DNA of 64,000 nucleotides from Pseudomonas sp. RIT-562 (GCF_026241895.1 NZ_JAPJIV010000005.1:124001-188000), one strand, 5' to 3'. Shown: positions 1 through 10,731, counted from the stretch's first letter. Numbers and translations are program-made. The notes: a model not told the origin generated them from the letters alone.

Positions 1-77
1 TGCAGGCGTTCACCTGCGCCAGAGAAGCTGCCGGTCTCGGCGATCGCGATAAAAGCGTTGAGGTTGGCCAGGTCCAT
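1..77 (-). CDS. LysR-family transcriptional regulator (partial, N-terminus only)
   Basis: Only the first 25 codons lie in the window; the gene runs off the left edge. The start (MDLANLNAFIAIAETGSFSG) is the typical beginning of a LysR winged helix-turn-helix: a leucine-rich first helix, then a GSFSGAGERL stretch matching the GSFSxAAxxL DNA-contact region. It is divergent from leuC with about 147 bp between starts, the usual layout for a LysR regulator acting on its neighbour. Control of leuCD is an inference from position only; the inducer-binding domain is not visible. Confidence 0.8.
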   Translation of the reverse strand, partial: MDLANLNAFIAIAETGSFSGAGERL

Positions 78-224
78 TGCAGTATTCCAGTTGGTTATCC
101 AAAGCATAAAAAATATGAATTTGAGTTATTTAATGTAACCCCCTAGGATCGACCTCACAAGCCAAAGGGTTATTGAGCCGTTCAAAACCCGGGGCATAGA
201 AACAAATGATGAGGAAACCGTCTG
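78..224. promoter_or_regulatory. Divergent intergenic region between the lysR-type gene and leuC
   Basis: This 147 bp gap is AT-rich around 105-135, unlike its surroundings, and must hold promoters for both divergent genes. A GAGGA Shine-Dalgarno stretch lies 8-12 bases before the leuC ATG. A LysR operator (T-N11-A type) is expected here but I could not pick one with confidence. Confidence 0.5.
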
Positions 225-1643
225 ATGGCCGGCAAAACGCTCTACGACAAGCTCTGGGATTCGCATTTGGTCAAACAGCGCGACGATGGTTCGGCGCTGA
301 TCTATATCGACCGTCACATCATTCATGAAGTGACCTCGCCGCAAGCCTTCGAAGGCCTGCGTCTGGCCGGGCGCAAGCCCTGGCGGATCGATGCCAATAT
401 CGCGACCCCGGACCACAACGTACCGACCACGCCGGAGCGTAAAGGCGGCATCGAAGCGATTGCCGACCAGGTCTCGCGCCTGCAGGTCCAGACCCTCGAC
501 GACAACTGCGATGAATACGGCATCGTCGAATTCAAGATGAACGACGTGCGCCAGGGCATCGTCCACGTCATTGGCCCGGAGCAGGGCGCGACCTTGCCGG
601 GCATGACCGTGGTCTGCGGCGACTCCCACACCTCGACCCATGGTGCATTCGGCGCCCTGGCTCACGGTATCGGTACTTCCGAGGTCGAGCACGTGCTCGC
701 CACGCAGTGCCTGGTCGCCAAGAAAATGAAGAATATGTTGGTGTCGGTCGAAGGCAAACTGCCGTTCGGCGTGACGGCCAAGGACATCGTGCTCGCCGTG
801 ATCGGCAAGATCGGCACCGCCGGCGGTAATGGCCACGCCATCGAATTCGCCGGCAGCGCGATCCGCGACCTGTCGGTCGAAGGGCGCATGACCATCTGCA
901 ACATGTCCATCGAGGCCGGCGCGCGTGTGGGCCTGGTGGCGGCGGACGAAAAAACCGTGGCCTACGTGAAGGGCCGTCCATTCGCCCCGAAAGGCGCGGA
1001 GTGGGACTTGGCTGTCGAAGCGTGGAAAGACCTGGTGTCCGACGCCGATGCGGTGTTTGACACCGTGGTCGAGCTCGACGCCACGCAGATCAAGCCGCAA
1101 GTCAGCTGGGGCACTTCGCCTGAAATGGTTCTGGCTGTGGATCAGAACGTTCCGGATCCGGCCAAGGAAATGGACCTGGTCAAGCGCGGCTCCATTGAGC
1201 GCGCCTTGAAATACATGGGTCTGACCGCCAATCAGGCGATCACCGATATCCAGCTGGACCGCGTGTTCATCGGCTCCTGCACCAACTCGCGAATCGAAGA
1301 TTTGCGCGCCGCTGCCGTGATCGCCAAGGGCCGCAAAGTGGCCTCGACCATCAAGCAGGCGATCGTGGTGCCGGGCTCGGGTCTGGTGAAAGCCCAGGCT
1401 GAATTGGAAGGCCTGGACAAGATTTTCCTTGAGGCCGGTTTTGAATGGCGTGAGCCCGGTTGCTCGATGTGCCTGGCGATGAACCCGGACCGTTTGGAGT
1501 CGGGCGAGCATTGCGCTTCGACCTCCAACCGCAACTTCGAAGGCCGTCAGGGCGCCGGTGGCCGTACCCACCTGGTGAGCCCGGCCATGGCCGCCGCCGC
1601 TGCTGTAAACGGTCGTTTCGTCGACGTCCGTGAATTGAGCTAA
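225..1643 (+). CDS. leuC: 3-isopropylmalate dehydratase large subunit
   Basis: LeuC pairs with LeuD to isomerise 2-isopropylmalate to 3-isopropylmalate in cytosolic leucine synthesis. The 472-residue product has the normal family length and starts [14 protein letters not shown]. The three cysteines that ligate the [4Fe-4S] cluster are visible: Cys352 in GSCTNSR, and Cys413 and Cys416 in [11 protein letters not shown]. The aconitase-type substrate motif [12 protein letters not shown] is also present. leuD begins 11 bp after the stop, so the two subunits are co-transcribed. The LysR-type gene upstream is the likely regulator. Confidence 0.98.
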   Translation: MAGKTLYDKLWDSHLVKQRDDGSALIYIDRHIIHEVTSPQAFEGLRLAGRKPWRIDANIATPDHNVPTTPERKGGIEAIADQVSRLQVQTLDDNCDEYGIVEFKMNDVRQGIVHVIGPEQGATLPGMTVVCGDSHTSTHGAFGALAHGIGTSEVEHVLATQCLVAKKMKNMLVSVEGKLPFGVTAKDIVLAVIGKIGTAGGNGHAIEFAGSAIRDLSVEGRMTICNMSIEAGARVGLVAADEKTVAYVKGRPFAPKGAEWDLAVEAWKDLVSDADAVFDTVVELDATQIKPQVSWGTSPEMVLAVDQNVPDPAKEMDLVKRGSIERALKYMGLTANQAITDIQLDRVFIGSCTNSRIEDLRAAAVIAKGRKVASTIKQAIVVPGSGLVKAQAELEGLDKIFLEAGFEWREPGCSMCLAMNPDRLESGEHCASTSNRNFEGRQGAGGRTHLVSPAMAAAAAVNGRFVDVRELS

Positions 1644-1654
1644 AGGAGCGCAGC

Positions 1655-2299
1655 ATGAAAGCTTTTACCCAGCACACTGGACTTGTCGCGCCTCTGGATC
1701 GTGCCAACGTCGACACCGATCAGATCATCCCGAAGCAGTTCCTGAAGTCGATCAAACGCACCGGTTTTGGCCCGAACCTGTTTGATGAATGGCGTTATCT
1801 GGATGTCGGGCAGCCGTATCAGGACAACTCCAAGCGTCCGTTGAACGAGGACTTCGTGCTCAACGCCGAGCGCTACCAAGGCGCCAGCGTGTTGCTGGCC
1901 CGGGAGAACTTCGGCTGCGGCTCCAGCCGTGAGCACGCACCTTGGGCCCTGGAAGAATACGGTTTCCGCAGCATCATCGCGCCGAGCTATGCCGACATTT
2001 TTTTCAACAACAGCTTCAAGAATGGCTTGCTGCCGATCATCTTGAGCGACGCTGAAGTCGATGAGTTGTTCCAGCAGGTTGAGGCAAATCCTGGCTACCA
2101 GCTGCAGGTCGATCTGCAAGCCCAGACCGTGACTCGCCCGGACGGCAAGGTGCTGAGCTTCGAGATCGATGCGTTTCGCAAGCATTGCCTGTTGAATGGC
2201 CTGGACGACATCGGCCTGACCTTGCAGGACCATGAAGCGATCGCAACGTTTGAAGGCAAACATCGGGCTAGTCAGCCTTGGTTGTTTCGTGATGCCTGA
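1655..2299 (+). CDS. leuD: 3-isopropylmalate dehydratase small subunit
   Basis: LeuD is the swivel-domain subunit that completes the isopropylmalate isomerase with LeuC. The 214-residue product carries the family signatures [13 protein letters not shown] near the N-terminus and [16 protein letters not shown] in the middle. A Shine-Dalgarno AAGGAG precedes the ATG. It follows leuC directly; the REP hairpin after its stop suggests this transcript ends or is processed there, before the methyltransferase gene. Confidence 0.98.
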   Translation: MKAFTQHTGLVAPLDRANVDTDQIIPKQFLKSIKRTGFGPNLFDEWRYLDVGQPYQDNSKRPLNEDFVLNAERYQGASVLLARENFGCGSSREHAPWALEEYGFRSIIAPSYADIFFNNSFKNGLLPIILSDAEVDELFQQVEANPGYQLQVDLQAQTVTRPDGKVLSFEIDAFRKHCLLNGLDDIGLTLQDHEAIATFEGKHRASQPWLFRDA

Positions 2300-2320
2300 T
2301 TTTGCGTAAGGCGTAATGAC

Positions 2321-2393
2321 GCCATCGCGAGCAGGCTCACTCCTACATTTGAAATGCGTTCCCCTGTAGGAGCGAGCCCGCTCGCGATAGCGG
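2321..2393. repeat. REP doublet (REPIN), GTAGGAG...CTCGCGAT family
   Basis: Two inverted copies of the Pseudomonas REP core (ATCGCGAGCAGGCTCACTCC and its complement, with one base changed) flank a 20-odd base spacer, giving a strong hairpin in the leuD-methyltransferase gap. The same family recurs at 9619, 18875, 19591, 23795 and 29741. Confidence 0.9.
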
Positions 2394-2425
2394 TAGCTCA
2401 AACAACACATATTCAGGACCGAACC

Positions 2426-3193
2426 ATGACCAGCACCCCCCAGCACTCCCAGGTCGTCCAAAAGCAATTCGGTGAACAGGCCGCCGCTTACCTGAGCAGC
2501 GCCGTACACGCTCAAGGCACCGAGTTCGCGCTGCTGCAGGCCGAACTGGCCGGGCAGGGCGATGCACGGGTACTCGATCTGGGGTGTGGCGCCGGTCATG
2601 TCAGTTTCCAGGTGGCTTCACTGGCCAAGGAAGTGGTGGCCTACGACCTGTCGCAGCAAATGCTCGACGTGGTGGCCACTGCTGCCGTCGATCGTGGTTT
2701 GAGCAATGTCACTACGGTCAACGGCGCCGCCGAGCGCCTGCCGTTCGCCGATGGTGAGTTCGATTTCGTCTTCAGCCGGTACTCGGCGCACCATTGGAGC
2801 GATCTCGGCCTGGCGTTGAGGGAAGTGCGTCGGGTGTTGAAACCTGGCGGCGTAGCGGCGTTCATTGATGTGTTGTCACCGGGCAGTCCGTTGTTCGACA
2901 CTTACCTGCAAAGCGTCGAGGTGCTGCGCGACACCAGCCATGTCCGCGATTATTCTGCTGGCGAGTGGTTGCGCCAGGTCAGTGAGGCCGGGTTGCACAC
3001 CCGCAACACTACGCGCCAACGCTTGCGCCTGGAGTACAGCAGCTGGGTCGAGCGCATGCGTACACCCCAAGTGATGCGCGCTGCCATCCTTCAATTGCAG
3101 CAGGCAATGGGCAACGAAGTGCGCGAGTATTTCGAGATTGCCGCCGATGGCTCCTTCAGTACCGATGTGCTGGTGCTGTTCGCTGAAAAATAA
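2426..3193 (+). CDS. Class I SAM-dependent methyltransferase (UbiE/type-11 like)
   Basis: A 255-residue protein with the class I methyltransferase fold. Motif I is VLDLGCGAGHVSF (about residues 50-62), followed by the acidic VVAYDLSQQMLD ribose-binding strand and the later VLKPGGVAAFIDV motif. The substrate is unknown. The start chosen is the ATG of MTSTPQHSQ; an upstream in-frame ATG lies inside the REP element and is unlikely. It sits between leuD and leuB on the same strand, with a REP hairpin before it and a short gap to leuB. Nothing in leucine synthesis needs a methyltransferase, so its position is probably not functional evidence. Confidence 0.85.
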   Translation: MTSTPQHSQVVQKQFGEQAAAYLSSAVHAQGTEFALLQAELAGQGDARVLDLGCGAGHVSFQVASLAKEVVAYDLSQQMLDVVATAAVDRGLSNVTTVNGAAERLPFADGEFDFVFSRYSAHHWSDLGLALREVRRVLKPGGVAAFIDVLSPGSPLFDTYLQSVEVLRDTSHVRDYSAGEWLRQVSEAGLHTRNTTRQRLRLEYSSWVERMRTPQVMRAAILQLQQAMGNEVREYFEIAADGSFSTDVLVLFAEK

Positions 3194-3251
3194 GCCCCGA
3201 ATTTTTCCGGGTGTGCTCACAGGGCGCACCGACTGATGACAAGAGGAAAGC

Positions 3252-4334
<1,083 letters not shown>

Positions 4335-4340
4335 TCTCTC

Positions 4341-4386
4341 GGGCCCGCTGCCACTTTCAACTTCGAAAGCAGCGGCCCACTTTTTA
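4341..4386 (+). terminator. Probable Rho-independent terminator after leuB
   Basis: GGGCCCGCTGC pairs with GCAGCGGCCC (one bulged C), enclosing an inner CTTTC/GAAAG stem, then CTTTTT. It lies in the 69 bp gap between leuB and asd. Confidence 0.65.
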
Positions 4387-4403
4387 AAGAAGGTGTAGTT
4401 GCG

Positions 4404-5516
4404 ATGAAACGTGTAGGTCTGATCGGTTGGCGCGGTATGGTCGGTTCCGTGCTCATGCAGCGGATGCTGGAAGAGCAGGATTTCGATCTAATCGAGCCGG
4501 TGTTTTTCACCACTTCGAATGTCGGTGGCCAAGGCCCGTCCGTGGGCAAGGACATTGCTCCGCTCAAGGACGCTTACAGCATTGAAGAGCTGAAGACCCT
4601 CGACGTGATCCTGACCTGCCAGGGTGGCGACTACACCAGCGAAGTCTTCCCGAAACTGCGCGAAGCCGGCTGGCAGGGTTACTGGATCGACGCCGCTTCC
4701 AGCCTGCGCATGCAGGATGACGCGGTGATCGTGCTGGACCCGGTGAACCGCAAGGTCATCGACCAGCAGCTCGACGCGGGCACCAAGAACTACATCGGCG
4801 GCAACTGCACCGTCAGCTTGATGCTGATGGGCCTGGGCGGTCTGTTCGAAGCTGGCCTGGTGGAGTGGATGAGCGCCATGACCTATCAGGCGGCCTCCGG
4901 TGCTGGCGCGCAGAACATGCGTGAACTGATCAAGCAAATGGGCGCGACCCACGCCGCTGTCGCCGATCAACTGGCCGACCCGGCCAGCGCGATCCTCGAC
5001 ATCGACCGCCGTGTGGCCGAAGCCATGCGCAGTGATGCCTACCCGACCGAAAACTTTGGCGTACCGCTGGCCGGCAGCCTGATCCCGTGGATCGACAAGG
5101 AACTGCCGAACGGTCAGAGCCGCGAAGAGTGGAAGGCCCAGGCCGAGACCAACAAGATCCTCGGTCGCTTCAAGAGCCCGATCCCGGTGGACGGCATCTG
5201 CGTGCGCATCGGCGCCATGCGTTGCCACAGCCAGGCGCTGACCATCAAGCTGAACAAAGACGTGCCGATCGCCGATATCGAAGGGCTGATCAGCCAGCAC
5301 AACCCGTGGGTCAAGCTGGTGCCGAACAACCGCGAAGCGAGCATCCAGGAGCTGAGTCCGACCAAGGTCACCGGCACCCTGAATGTTCCGGTAGGGCGTC
5401 TGCGCAAGCTGAACATGGGTTCGCAATTCGTCGGCGCATTCACCGTCGGCGACCAGCTGTTGTGGGGCGCGGCCGAGCCGCTGCGCCGCATGCTGCGGAT
5501 CCTGCTGGAGCGTTGA
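4404..5516 (+). CDS. asd: Aspartate-semialdehyde dehydrogenase
   Basis: Asd reduces aspartyl-4-phosphate to aspartate semialdehyde, the branch point to lysine/diaminopimelate, threonine and methionine. The 370-residue product starts with the NADP-binding [18 protein letters not shown]. The catalytic cysteine is visible as Cys135 in [10 protein letters not shown], and the family [15 protein letters not shown] and [12 protein letters not shown] segments are present. Length and motifs match the gammaproteobacterial form. It is separated from leuB by a terminator and has its own terminator at 5535, so it is probably monocistronic. Confidence 0.98.
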   Translation: MKRVGLIGWRGMVGSVLMQRMLEEQDFDLIEPVFFTTSNVGGQGPSVGKDIAPLKDAYSIEELKTLDVILTCQGGDYTSEVFPKLREAGWQGYWIDAASSLRMQDDAVIVLDPVNRKVIDQQLDAGTKNYIGGNCTVSLMLMGLGGLFEAGLVEWMSAMTYQAASGAGAQNMRELIKQMGATHAAVADQLADPASAILDIDRRVAEAMRSDAYPTENFGVPLAGSLIPWIDKELPNGQSREEWKAQAETNKILGRFKSPIPVDGICVRIGAMRCHSQALTIKLNKDVPIADIEGLISQHNPWVKLVPNNREASIQELSPTKVTGTLNVPVGRLRKLNMGSQFVGAFTVGDQLLWGAAEPLRRMLRILLER

Positions 5517-5534
5517 TCGGTTGAAGCAATGAAA

Positions 5535-5568
5535 GAACCCGCGCCTCGAAAGAAGTGCGGGTTTTTTT
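5535..5568 (+). terminator. Rho-independent terminator of asd
   Basis: AACCCGC and GCGGGTT form a stem around a 14-base loop and are followed by a run of seven T. Confidence 0.85.
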
Positions 5569-5589
5569 ATGGATTTATGTTAACCGCTT

Positions 5590-5695
5590 CGGCCTCATCG
5601 CGGGCAAGCCTTGCTCCCACAGGGGTTGTGGCACCCACAGAGTCTGTGGAACCCCCCTAAAGCTGTGGGAGCAAGGCTTGCCCGCGATGAGGCCG
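5590..5695. repeat. Long inverted repeat, second REP class (GGGCAAGCCTTGCTCCCACA)
   Basis: A 32-base arm (5590-5621) starting CGGCCTCATCGCGGGCAAGC is matched perfectly by its reverse complement ending at 5695. Within the loop, GGGGTT..CCACAGA and TCTGTGGAACCCCC form a further inner pairing. The class differs from the CTCGCGAT-type REPs elsewhere in the window. Confidence 0.9.
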
Positions 5696-5785
5696 GGACA
5701 GGCGCAGCAGATCCAGGGCAAAAATTGCTTGCACCTCCACCAGCCGGTAAAGTGCCGCTCCCCCCGTTTCGCCAGAGGTAGCACC

Positions 5786-6796
5786 ATGACCCAGTCCTTT
5801 GATATTGCCGTGATCGGCGCCACCGGAACTGTCGGCGAAACGCTGGTGCAGATCCTCGAAGAACGCGACTTTCCTGTGGGCAATCTGCACCTGCTCGCCA
5901 GCAGCGAATCTGCCGGGCACTCGGTGCCGTTTCGCGGCAAGAACGTGCGGGTGCGTGAAGTCGATGAGTTCGACTTCAGCAAGGTGCAGCTGGTGTTCTT
6001 CGCCGCCGGTCCCGCCGTCACTCTCAGTTTCGCCTCGCGCGCCACTGCCGCTGGATGCTCGCTGATCGACCTCTCCGGCGCCTTGCCGGCCGATCAGGCG
6101 CCACAAGTGGTTCCCGAAGCGAATGCCCGGGTACTCGCGGGAATGAAAAAACCATTCCAGGTCAGCAGCCCGAGCCCGTCGGCCACTACCTTGGCCGTAG
6201 TGCTGGCGCCCTTGCTGGGCCTCATCGACCTGCAACGGATCAACCTGACCGCCTGCCTCGCGGTCTCCGCCCAAGGCCGCGAAGCCGTCACCGAGCTGGC
6301 CCGGCAGACCGCTGAGCTGCTCAATGTGCGTCCGCTGGAACCAAGCTTTTTTGACCGGCAGATGGCGTTCAACCTGCTGGCCCAGGTTGGCAAGCCTGAC
6401 GAGCAGGGCCACACGCTGTTGGAAAAACGCCTGGTGCGCGAAGTGCGTCAGGTAATGTCGCTGCCTGCGTTGAAAATATCCGTCACTTGCATTCAAGCCC
6501 CGGTGTTTTTCGGCGATAGCTATAGCGTGACCCTGCAAACGGGTGGCGAGGTCGACCTGGCGCAAATCAATGCCGCCCTGGATGATGCACCAGGCATTGA
6601 GCTGGTCGAGGCCGGCGATTATCCGACTGCTGTCGGTGACGCGGTAGGGCAGGACGTGGTCTACGTCGGTCGGGTTCGCCGGGGAATCGACGACCCGTCG
6701 GAACTAAATGTCTGGCTGACGTCAGATAACGTACGCAAAGGTGCGGCCCTCAATGCAGTCCAGGTGGCTGAATTGTTGATAAAAGGCCTTTCGTAA
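5786..6796 (+). CDS. Aspartate-semialdehyde dehydrogenase paralogue (Usg-1 like), probably inactive as Asd
   Basis: A 336-residue protein with the Asd fold: an N-terminal nucleotide-binding IAVIGATGTVGETLVQILEE, and C-terminal YPTAVGDAVGQDVVYVGRVR. Where active enzymes have a Pro-Asn-Cys-Ser/Thr catalytic loop, this protein reads SSPSPSATTLAVVLAPL, so the catalytic cysteine is absent. That matches Usg-type homologues. Start ATG 5786 follows an AGAGG Shine-Dalgarno; the open frame upstream runs through the inverted repeat and is not plausible. It lies between asd and fimV, a common Pseudomonas arrangement. Its present role is unknown. Confidence 0.88.
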   Translation: MTQSFDIAVIGATGTVGETLVQILEERDFPVGNLHLLASSESAGHSVPFRGKNVRVREVDEFDFSKVQLVFFAAGPAVTLSFASRATAAGCSLIDLSGALPADQAPQVVPEANARVLAGMKKPFQVSSPSPSATTLAVVLAPLLGLIDLQRINLTACLAVSAQGREAVTELARQTAELLNVRPLEPSFFDRQMAFNLLAQVGKPDEQGHTLLEKRLVREVRQVMSLPALKISVTCIQAPVFFGDSYSVTLQTGGEVDLAQINAALDDAPGIELVEAGDYPTAVGDAVGQDVVYVGRVRRGIDDPSELNVWLTSDNVRKGAALNAVQVAELLIKGLS

Positions 6797-6889
6797 AAGA
6801 TACTTGCCAATAATTTGTCGACTGAATGCTGTCGGGCGCTATGCTTGCCCGCAGTGCTCGACAGCGCGGTTCAAACTAAGGATGAGGCT

Positions 6890-9538
6890 ATGGTTCAAGT
6901 TCGCAAACTGGTGTTAGCAATAGCGGCCGCCTCGGCGCTGTCCTCCGGTATGGCGCATGCCCTCGGGCTCGGGGAGTTGACCCTGAAGTCCACCCTGAAC
7001 CAGCCGCTGGTGGCGGAAATCGAGCTCCTCGATATCAAGGAGCTGACCGCCGCCGAAGTGGTGCCAAGCCTCGCCTCCGCAGAGGATTTCGCCAAGGCGG
7101 GCGTCGACCGCCAGGCGTTCCTCAACGACCTGACCTTTACCCCGGTGCTCAACCCCGGCGGCAAAAGCATCCTGCGTGTCACGTCCAGCCAGCCATTGTC
7201 CGAACCGATGGTGAAATTTCTCGTGCAGGTCATGTGGCCCAACGGTCGTTTGCTGCGCGACTACAGCGTATTGCTCGACCCTTCGAAGTTCTCGCCGCAG
7301 ACGGCTGATGCCGCTGCGCAACCGGCACCGAGCCAGACTGCTACAGCGCCGGTCACCGGTGCCACCAAGCCGACCGAGTACACCACTACCCGCCGCGACA
7401 CCTTGTGGGAAATCGCCGCGAAGGCGCGTAATGGCGGCTCGGTCCAGCAGACCATGCTGGCAATCCAGGCGCTGAACCCGGATGCCTTTATCGACGGCAA
7501 CATCAACCGCTTGAAAACCGGACAGGTGCTGCGCCTGCCAGACCAGGCACAGAGCACCAGCCTGGCGCAATCCAAAGCCATTGCCGAAGTCGCCGCGCAG
7601 AACACCGCCTGGCGTCAGGGCCGGCGTTATGTGCCACAGCCCGGCACCGGGCAGCAGCAGCTCGACGCCACCAATCGGCCTCGTGGTGCTGCTCCTTCAT
7701 CGCAAGCCGCCAGGGATAACCTGAGCCTGGTCTCGGCCGAGGCCGGCAAGGCTGGGGCGAAAGGTGCGGCGGGCGACGCGAAGAATCTGAGCAACAAGCT
7801 GGCGGTGACCCAGGAAAGCCTCGACACCACCCGTCGGGACAACGAAGAACTGAAAAGCCGCATGGCAGATCTGCAGAGCCAGCTGGACAAGCTGCAGAAG
7901 CTGATCGAGCTGAAAAACAATCAACTGGCCAAGTTGCAGGCCGAAGGCGCGCAAGAAGCACCTGAAGCCGTTGCGACTGCTCCGGCCATCAACGCCGAGC
8001 TGGCGGCCGATCCTGCGCCGACCCCGGCAGAAGCTGTGCCGCCTGCGCCGGTCGCTGCCCCTGATGCGTCGCCAGCGGTCGAGGACAAGCCTGTCGAGCC
8101 AGCACCAGTCGCTGCCACCGATGAGCAGAAATACAACGACCTGCTGACCAACCCATGGCTCCTGGGCATGGTCGGCGGCGGGGCGATCATTTTGCTGCTT
8201 CTGCTGTTGCTGCTGGCCCGTCGCCGCAAGGCCCAGCAGGAAGCGGAAAAGCACTTGCGCATGGCTCGCGCCTTGTCCGAAGAGCAAGAATTCTCGGTCG
8301 ATCACGACCTGCCGGAAAGCAGCTTCGAAGGCCTGGAAGTTCCACCGCCGAGCGTGAAACTGGCGACGGTGCCGGAGCCGACTCCTGCTCCTGCGCCAGT
8401 ACCCGCACCAGCACCCGCGCCGGTGATTGCCCCGGTGATCGTCACGCCGCCCATCGCGGCGCCGCTGATTTCGCCGGCCGCAGTACACTCCGATGACGTC
8501 TTGCCCCGGGCTCAGTCGCATATCAACGCCGGCCGGTTGAATCAGGCAGGCGCGCTGCTGGAAGAAGGCATCAAGCAAGAGCCTCAGCGCAGCGACTTGC
8601 GCCTCAAGCTGATGGAAATCTACGGCCAGCAGGGCGATCGTGATGCTTTTGTTGCCCAGGAACGCAAGCTGGTGGCCAACGGCGATAACTACGCCCAGGT
8701 CGAACAGCTCAAGAGCCGCTTCCCGGCCATGGCGCTGGTGGCCGCAGGCGGTATTGCCGCCGCAGCCCTGACCGCGCAGATGGATGCGCAGTATGTCAAG
8801 GACCTGATGCTGGATGAGCCACAGGAACCGGCGCCAGAGCCGGCGCCGGTTGCTGAAGATCCGCTGGACGAAACTTTCGACCTGAGCCTGGATGATCTGG
8901 AAGCCGCGTCCCCGGCGGTAGTGCCGCCTGTCGCGGAGCCGGACACCCTGGGTGAGCTTGACGATTTCCCGTCGGACGATGACCTGAGCTTCGAATCGGT
9001 GTTGCAGCAGCAGACCGAAATCAAGGAGAACCTCGACGACCTGTCGGATTTCGACCTGGACATGGACCTCGGTGCTGACACCTCGCCAGCTATCCTGGCC
9101 GAAGATGACTTCCTGCTGGACCTGGACGAAGGCGTCAAGGATCTGCCTGGCGCTGATCTGCCAGGCGCTCCCGAGGTTGACGACCTGGAATTGCCCGACG
9201 ACTTCGACTTGTCGCTGGCTGACGAGATGGACGCGCAGGCCGCACCTGCAGCGCCGTCCGCCGAGCCGGATGATCTCAGCGCCGAACTGGATCGCCTGTC
9301 CCGGGATATCAGCGCGCCGACCTTCACCGCCGACGATGCCCTGGTTTCCGCAGACGACGAGCCCGAGTTCGATTTCCTCTCGGGCACTGACGAAGTCGCG
9401 ACCAAGCTTGACCTGGCCCAGGCCTACATCGACATGGGCGACAGTGATGGCGCGCGGGACATCCTCAATGAGGTGGTGTCCGAGGGCGATGACGGACAGA
9501 AGAGCGAAGCGAAGGAAATGCTGTCGCGGCTGGTTTGA
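6890..9538 (+). CDS. fimV: FimV/HubP-type polar hub protein
   Basis: FimV is an inner-membrane peptidoglycan-binding hub needed for type IV pilus assembly and polar organisation. The 882-residue product shows a signal peptide ending near MAHALG, the FimV N-terminal domain (LGLGELTLKSTLNQPLVAEI), a LysM domain at about 163-212, a coiled coil at about 299-354, a Pro/Ala-rich linker, a membrane segment at about 420-442 (GGGAIILLLLLLLLARRRK), a long acidic cytoplasmic part rich in DDL repeats, and the C-terminal FimV TPR motif (KLDLAQAYIDMGDSDGARDI). Start ATG 6890 gives the signal peptide directly. It follows the Asd paralogue and precedes truA, as in other pseudomonads. Confidence 0.95.
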   Translation: MVQVRKLVLAIAAASALSSGMAHALGLGELTLKSTLNQPLVAEIELLDIKELTAAEVVPSLASAEDFAKAGVDRQAFLNDLTFTPVLNPGGKSILRVTSSQPLSEPMVKFLVQVMWPNGRLLRDYSVLLDPSKFSPQTADAAAQPAPSQTATAPVTGATKPTEYTTTRRDTLWEIAAKARNGGSVQQTMLAIQALNPDAFIDGNINRLKTGQVLRLPDQAQSTSLAQSKAIAEVAAQNTAWRQGRRYVPQPGTGQQQLDATNRPRGAAPSSQAARDNLSLVSAEAGKAGAKGAAGDAKNLSNKLAVTQESLDTTRRDNEELKSRMADLQSQLDKLQKLIELKNNQLAKLQAEGAQEAPEAVATAPAINAELAADPAPTPAEAVPPAPVAAPDASPAVEDKPVEPAPVAATDEQKYNDLLTNPWLLGMVGGGAIILLLLLLLLARRRKAQQEAEKHLRMARALSEEQEFSVDHDLPESSFEGLEVPPPSVKLATVPEPTPAPAPVPAPAPAPVIAPVIVTPPIAAPLISPAAVHSDDVLPRAQSHINAGRLNQAGALLEEGIKQEPQRSDLRLKLMEIYGQQGDRDAFVAQERKLVANGDNYAQVEQLKSRFPAMALVAAGGIAAAALTAQMDAQYVKDLMLDEPQEPAPEPAPVAEDPLDETFDLSLDDLEAASPAVVPPVAEPDTLGELDDFPSDDDLSFESVLQQQTEIKENLDDLSDFDLDMDLGADTSPAILAEDDFLLDLDEGVKDLPGADLPGAPEVDDLELPDDFDLSLADEMDAQAAPAAPSAEPDDLSAELDRLSRDISAPTFTADDALVSADDEPEFDFLSGTDEVATKLDLAQAYIDMGDSDGARDILNEVVSEGDDGQKSEAKEMLSRLV

Positions 9539-9559
9539 TAGCTTGGGTGTGAACAACAG

Positions 9560-9585
9560 CGGCAGCCATTGAGGCTGCCGTTTTT
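9560..9585 (+). terminator. Rho-independent terminator of fimV
   Basis: CGGCAGCC and GGCTGCCG pair around ATTGA, followed by TTTTTG TTTTTG. Confidence 0.88.
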
Positions 9586-9618
9586 GTTTTTGCGCCAGGT
9601 TAGCAGTGGCTGTTAGAT

Positions 9619-9717
9619 CGCCATCGCGAGCAGGCTCACTCCTACAGGGGTTGGCGTCTGGCGCAAATTATTTGGGCAACACCCATCCCTGTGGAAGTGA
9701 GCCTGCTCGCGATGGCG
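9619..9717. repeat. REP doublet (REPIN), CTCGCGAT family
   Basis: CGCCATCGCGAGCAGGCTCA... and its inverted partner ending GCTCGCGATGGCG enclose about 40 bases. It fills much of the 305 bp fimV-truA gap; the remainder (9718-9843) holds a possible -10 like TATAAT at 9773 that may serve truA. Confidence 0.88.
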
Positions 9718-9843
9718 GCGGCACATTCGACGTTGTCCCGACTGTTGCACTGGCATCCCCGCCCCACAGCCTTATAATGCCCGCCTTTGCGCACATCAGC
9801 AGGCTGTCACCCCTTGGCAAACATAGATAATCCGGCCGCCGAA

Positions 9844-10668
9844 ATGGCGGCCGACGGTTTTTTCCGCATCGCACTGGGCGTTGAATACAAAGGCTCGCGT
9901 TATCGCGGCTGGCAACGCCAGGCGTCCGGCGTGCTCACCGTGCAGGAAACCCTGGAAAAGGCCCTGTCGAAAGTCGCCGACTCCCCCGTCTCGCTGCTCT
10001 GCGCCGGGCGTACTGACGCCGGGGTGCATGCCTGTGGCCAGGTGGTGCACTTCGACACCCAGGTCGAGCGCTCGATGAAAGCCTGGGTGATGGGCGCCAA
10101 TATCAACTTGCCCCACGACGTCAGCGTCAGCTGGGCCAAGGCCATGCCTGCGCATTTCCACGCGCGTTTCAAGGCCATCGCCCGGCGTTATCGCTACGTC
10201 ATCTACAACGATCAGATCCGTCCAGCCCACCTGAACGAAGAGATCACCTGGAACCACCGTCCGCTGGACGTCGAGCGCATGGCCGAAGCGGCGCAGTACC
10301 TGGTCGGCACCCATGACTTCAGTGCCTTCCGCGCCGGCCAGTGCCAGGCCAAGTCGCCGGTCAAGGAGCTGCACCACCTGCGGGTCACTCGTCATGGCAA
10401 GATGATCGTACTGGATATCCGCGCCAGCGCGTTCCTGCACCACATGGTGCGCAACATTGCTGGCGTATTGATGACCATCGGCTGCGGCGAGCGTCCGGTG
10501 GAGTGGATGAAGGAAGTGCTGGAGAGCCGAATCCGCCGCTCTGGCGGGGTGACCGCACATCCGTTCGGGCTGTATCTGGTGCAGGTCGAATACCGTGACG
10601 AGTTCCAGTTGCCCGAACGTTACATTGGCCCACACTTCCTCACCGGTTTCGCCGAACTTGACGGCTGA
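9844..10668 (+). CDS. truA: tRNA pseudouridine(38-40) synthase
   Basis: TruA modifies uridines 38-40 in the anticodon stem-loop of many tRNAs. The 274-residue product has the catalytic aspartate in CAGRTDAGVHACGQVVHF, plus the family segments KAIARRYRYVIYN and FRAGQCQAKSPVKEL. ATG 9844 gives MAADGFFRIALGVEYKGSRY; in-frame TTG codons at 9787 and 9814 could add up to 19 residues and cannot be excluded. It is followed 63 bp later by trpF, an order common in Pseudomonas. Confidence 0.95.
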   Translation: MAADGFFRIALGVEYKGSRYRGWQRQASGVLTVQETLEKALSKVADSPVSLLCAGRTDAGVHACGQVVHFDTQVERSMKAWVMGANINLPHDVSVSWAKAMPAHFHARFKAIARRYRYVIYNDQIRPAHLNEEITWNHRPLDVERMAEAAQYLVGTHDFSAFRAGQCQAKSPVKELHHLRVTRHGKMIVLDIRASAFLHHMVRNIAGVLMTIGCGERPVEWMKEVLESRIRRSGGVTAHPFGLYLVQVEYRDEFQLPERYIGPHFLTGFAELDG

Positions 10669-10731
10669 CGCCCTCGAATGCATTTGTTACCATCCGGGAC
10701 TTTCCCGGAATTACCTTGGGGTTTAATCGAC

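Noticed and set aside
126..1571. Long open frames antisense to leuC and to many other genes (for example 24169-26775 opposite the Mo-hydroxylase and 7697-9556 opposite fimV)
   Set aside because: GC-rich third positions keep opposite frames open. These lack ribosome sites and recognisable domains, while the sense frames match known families.
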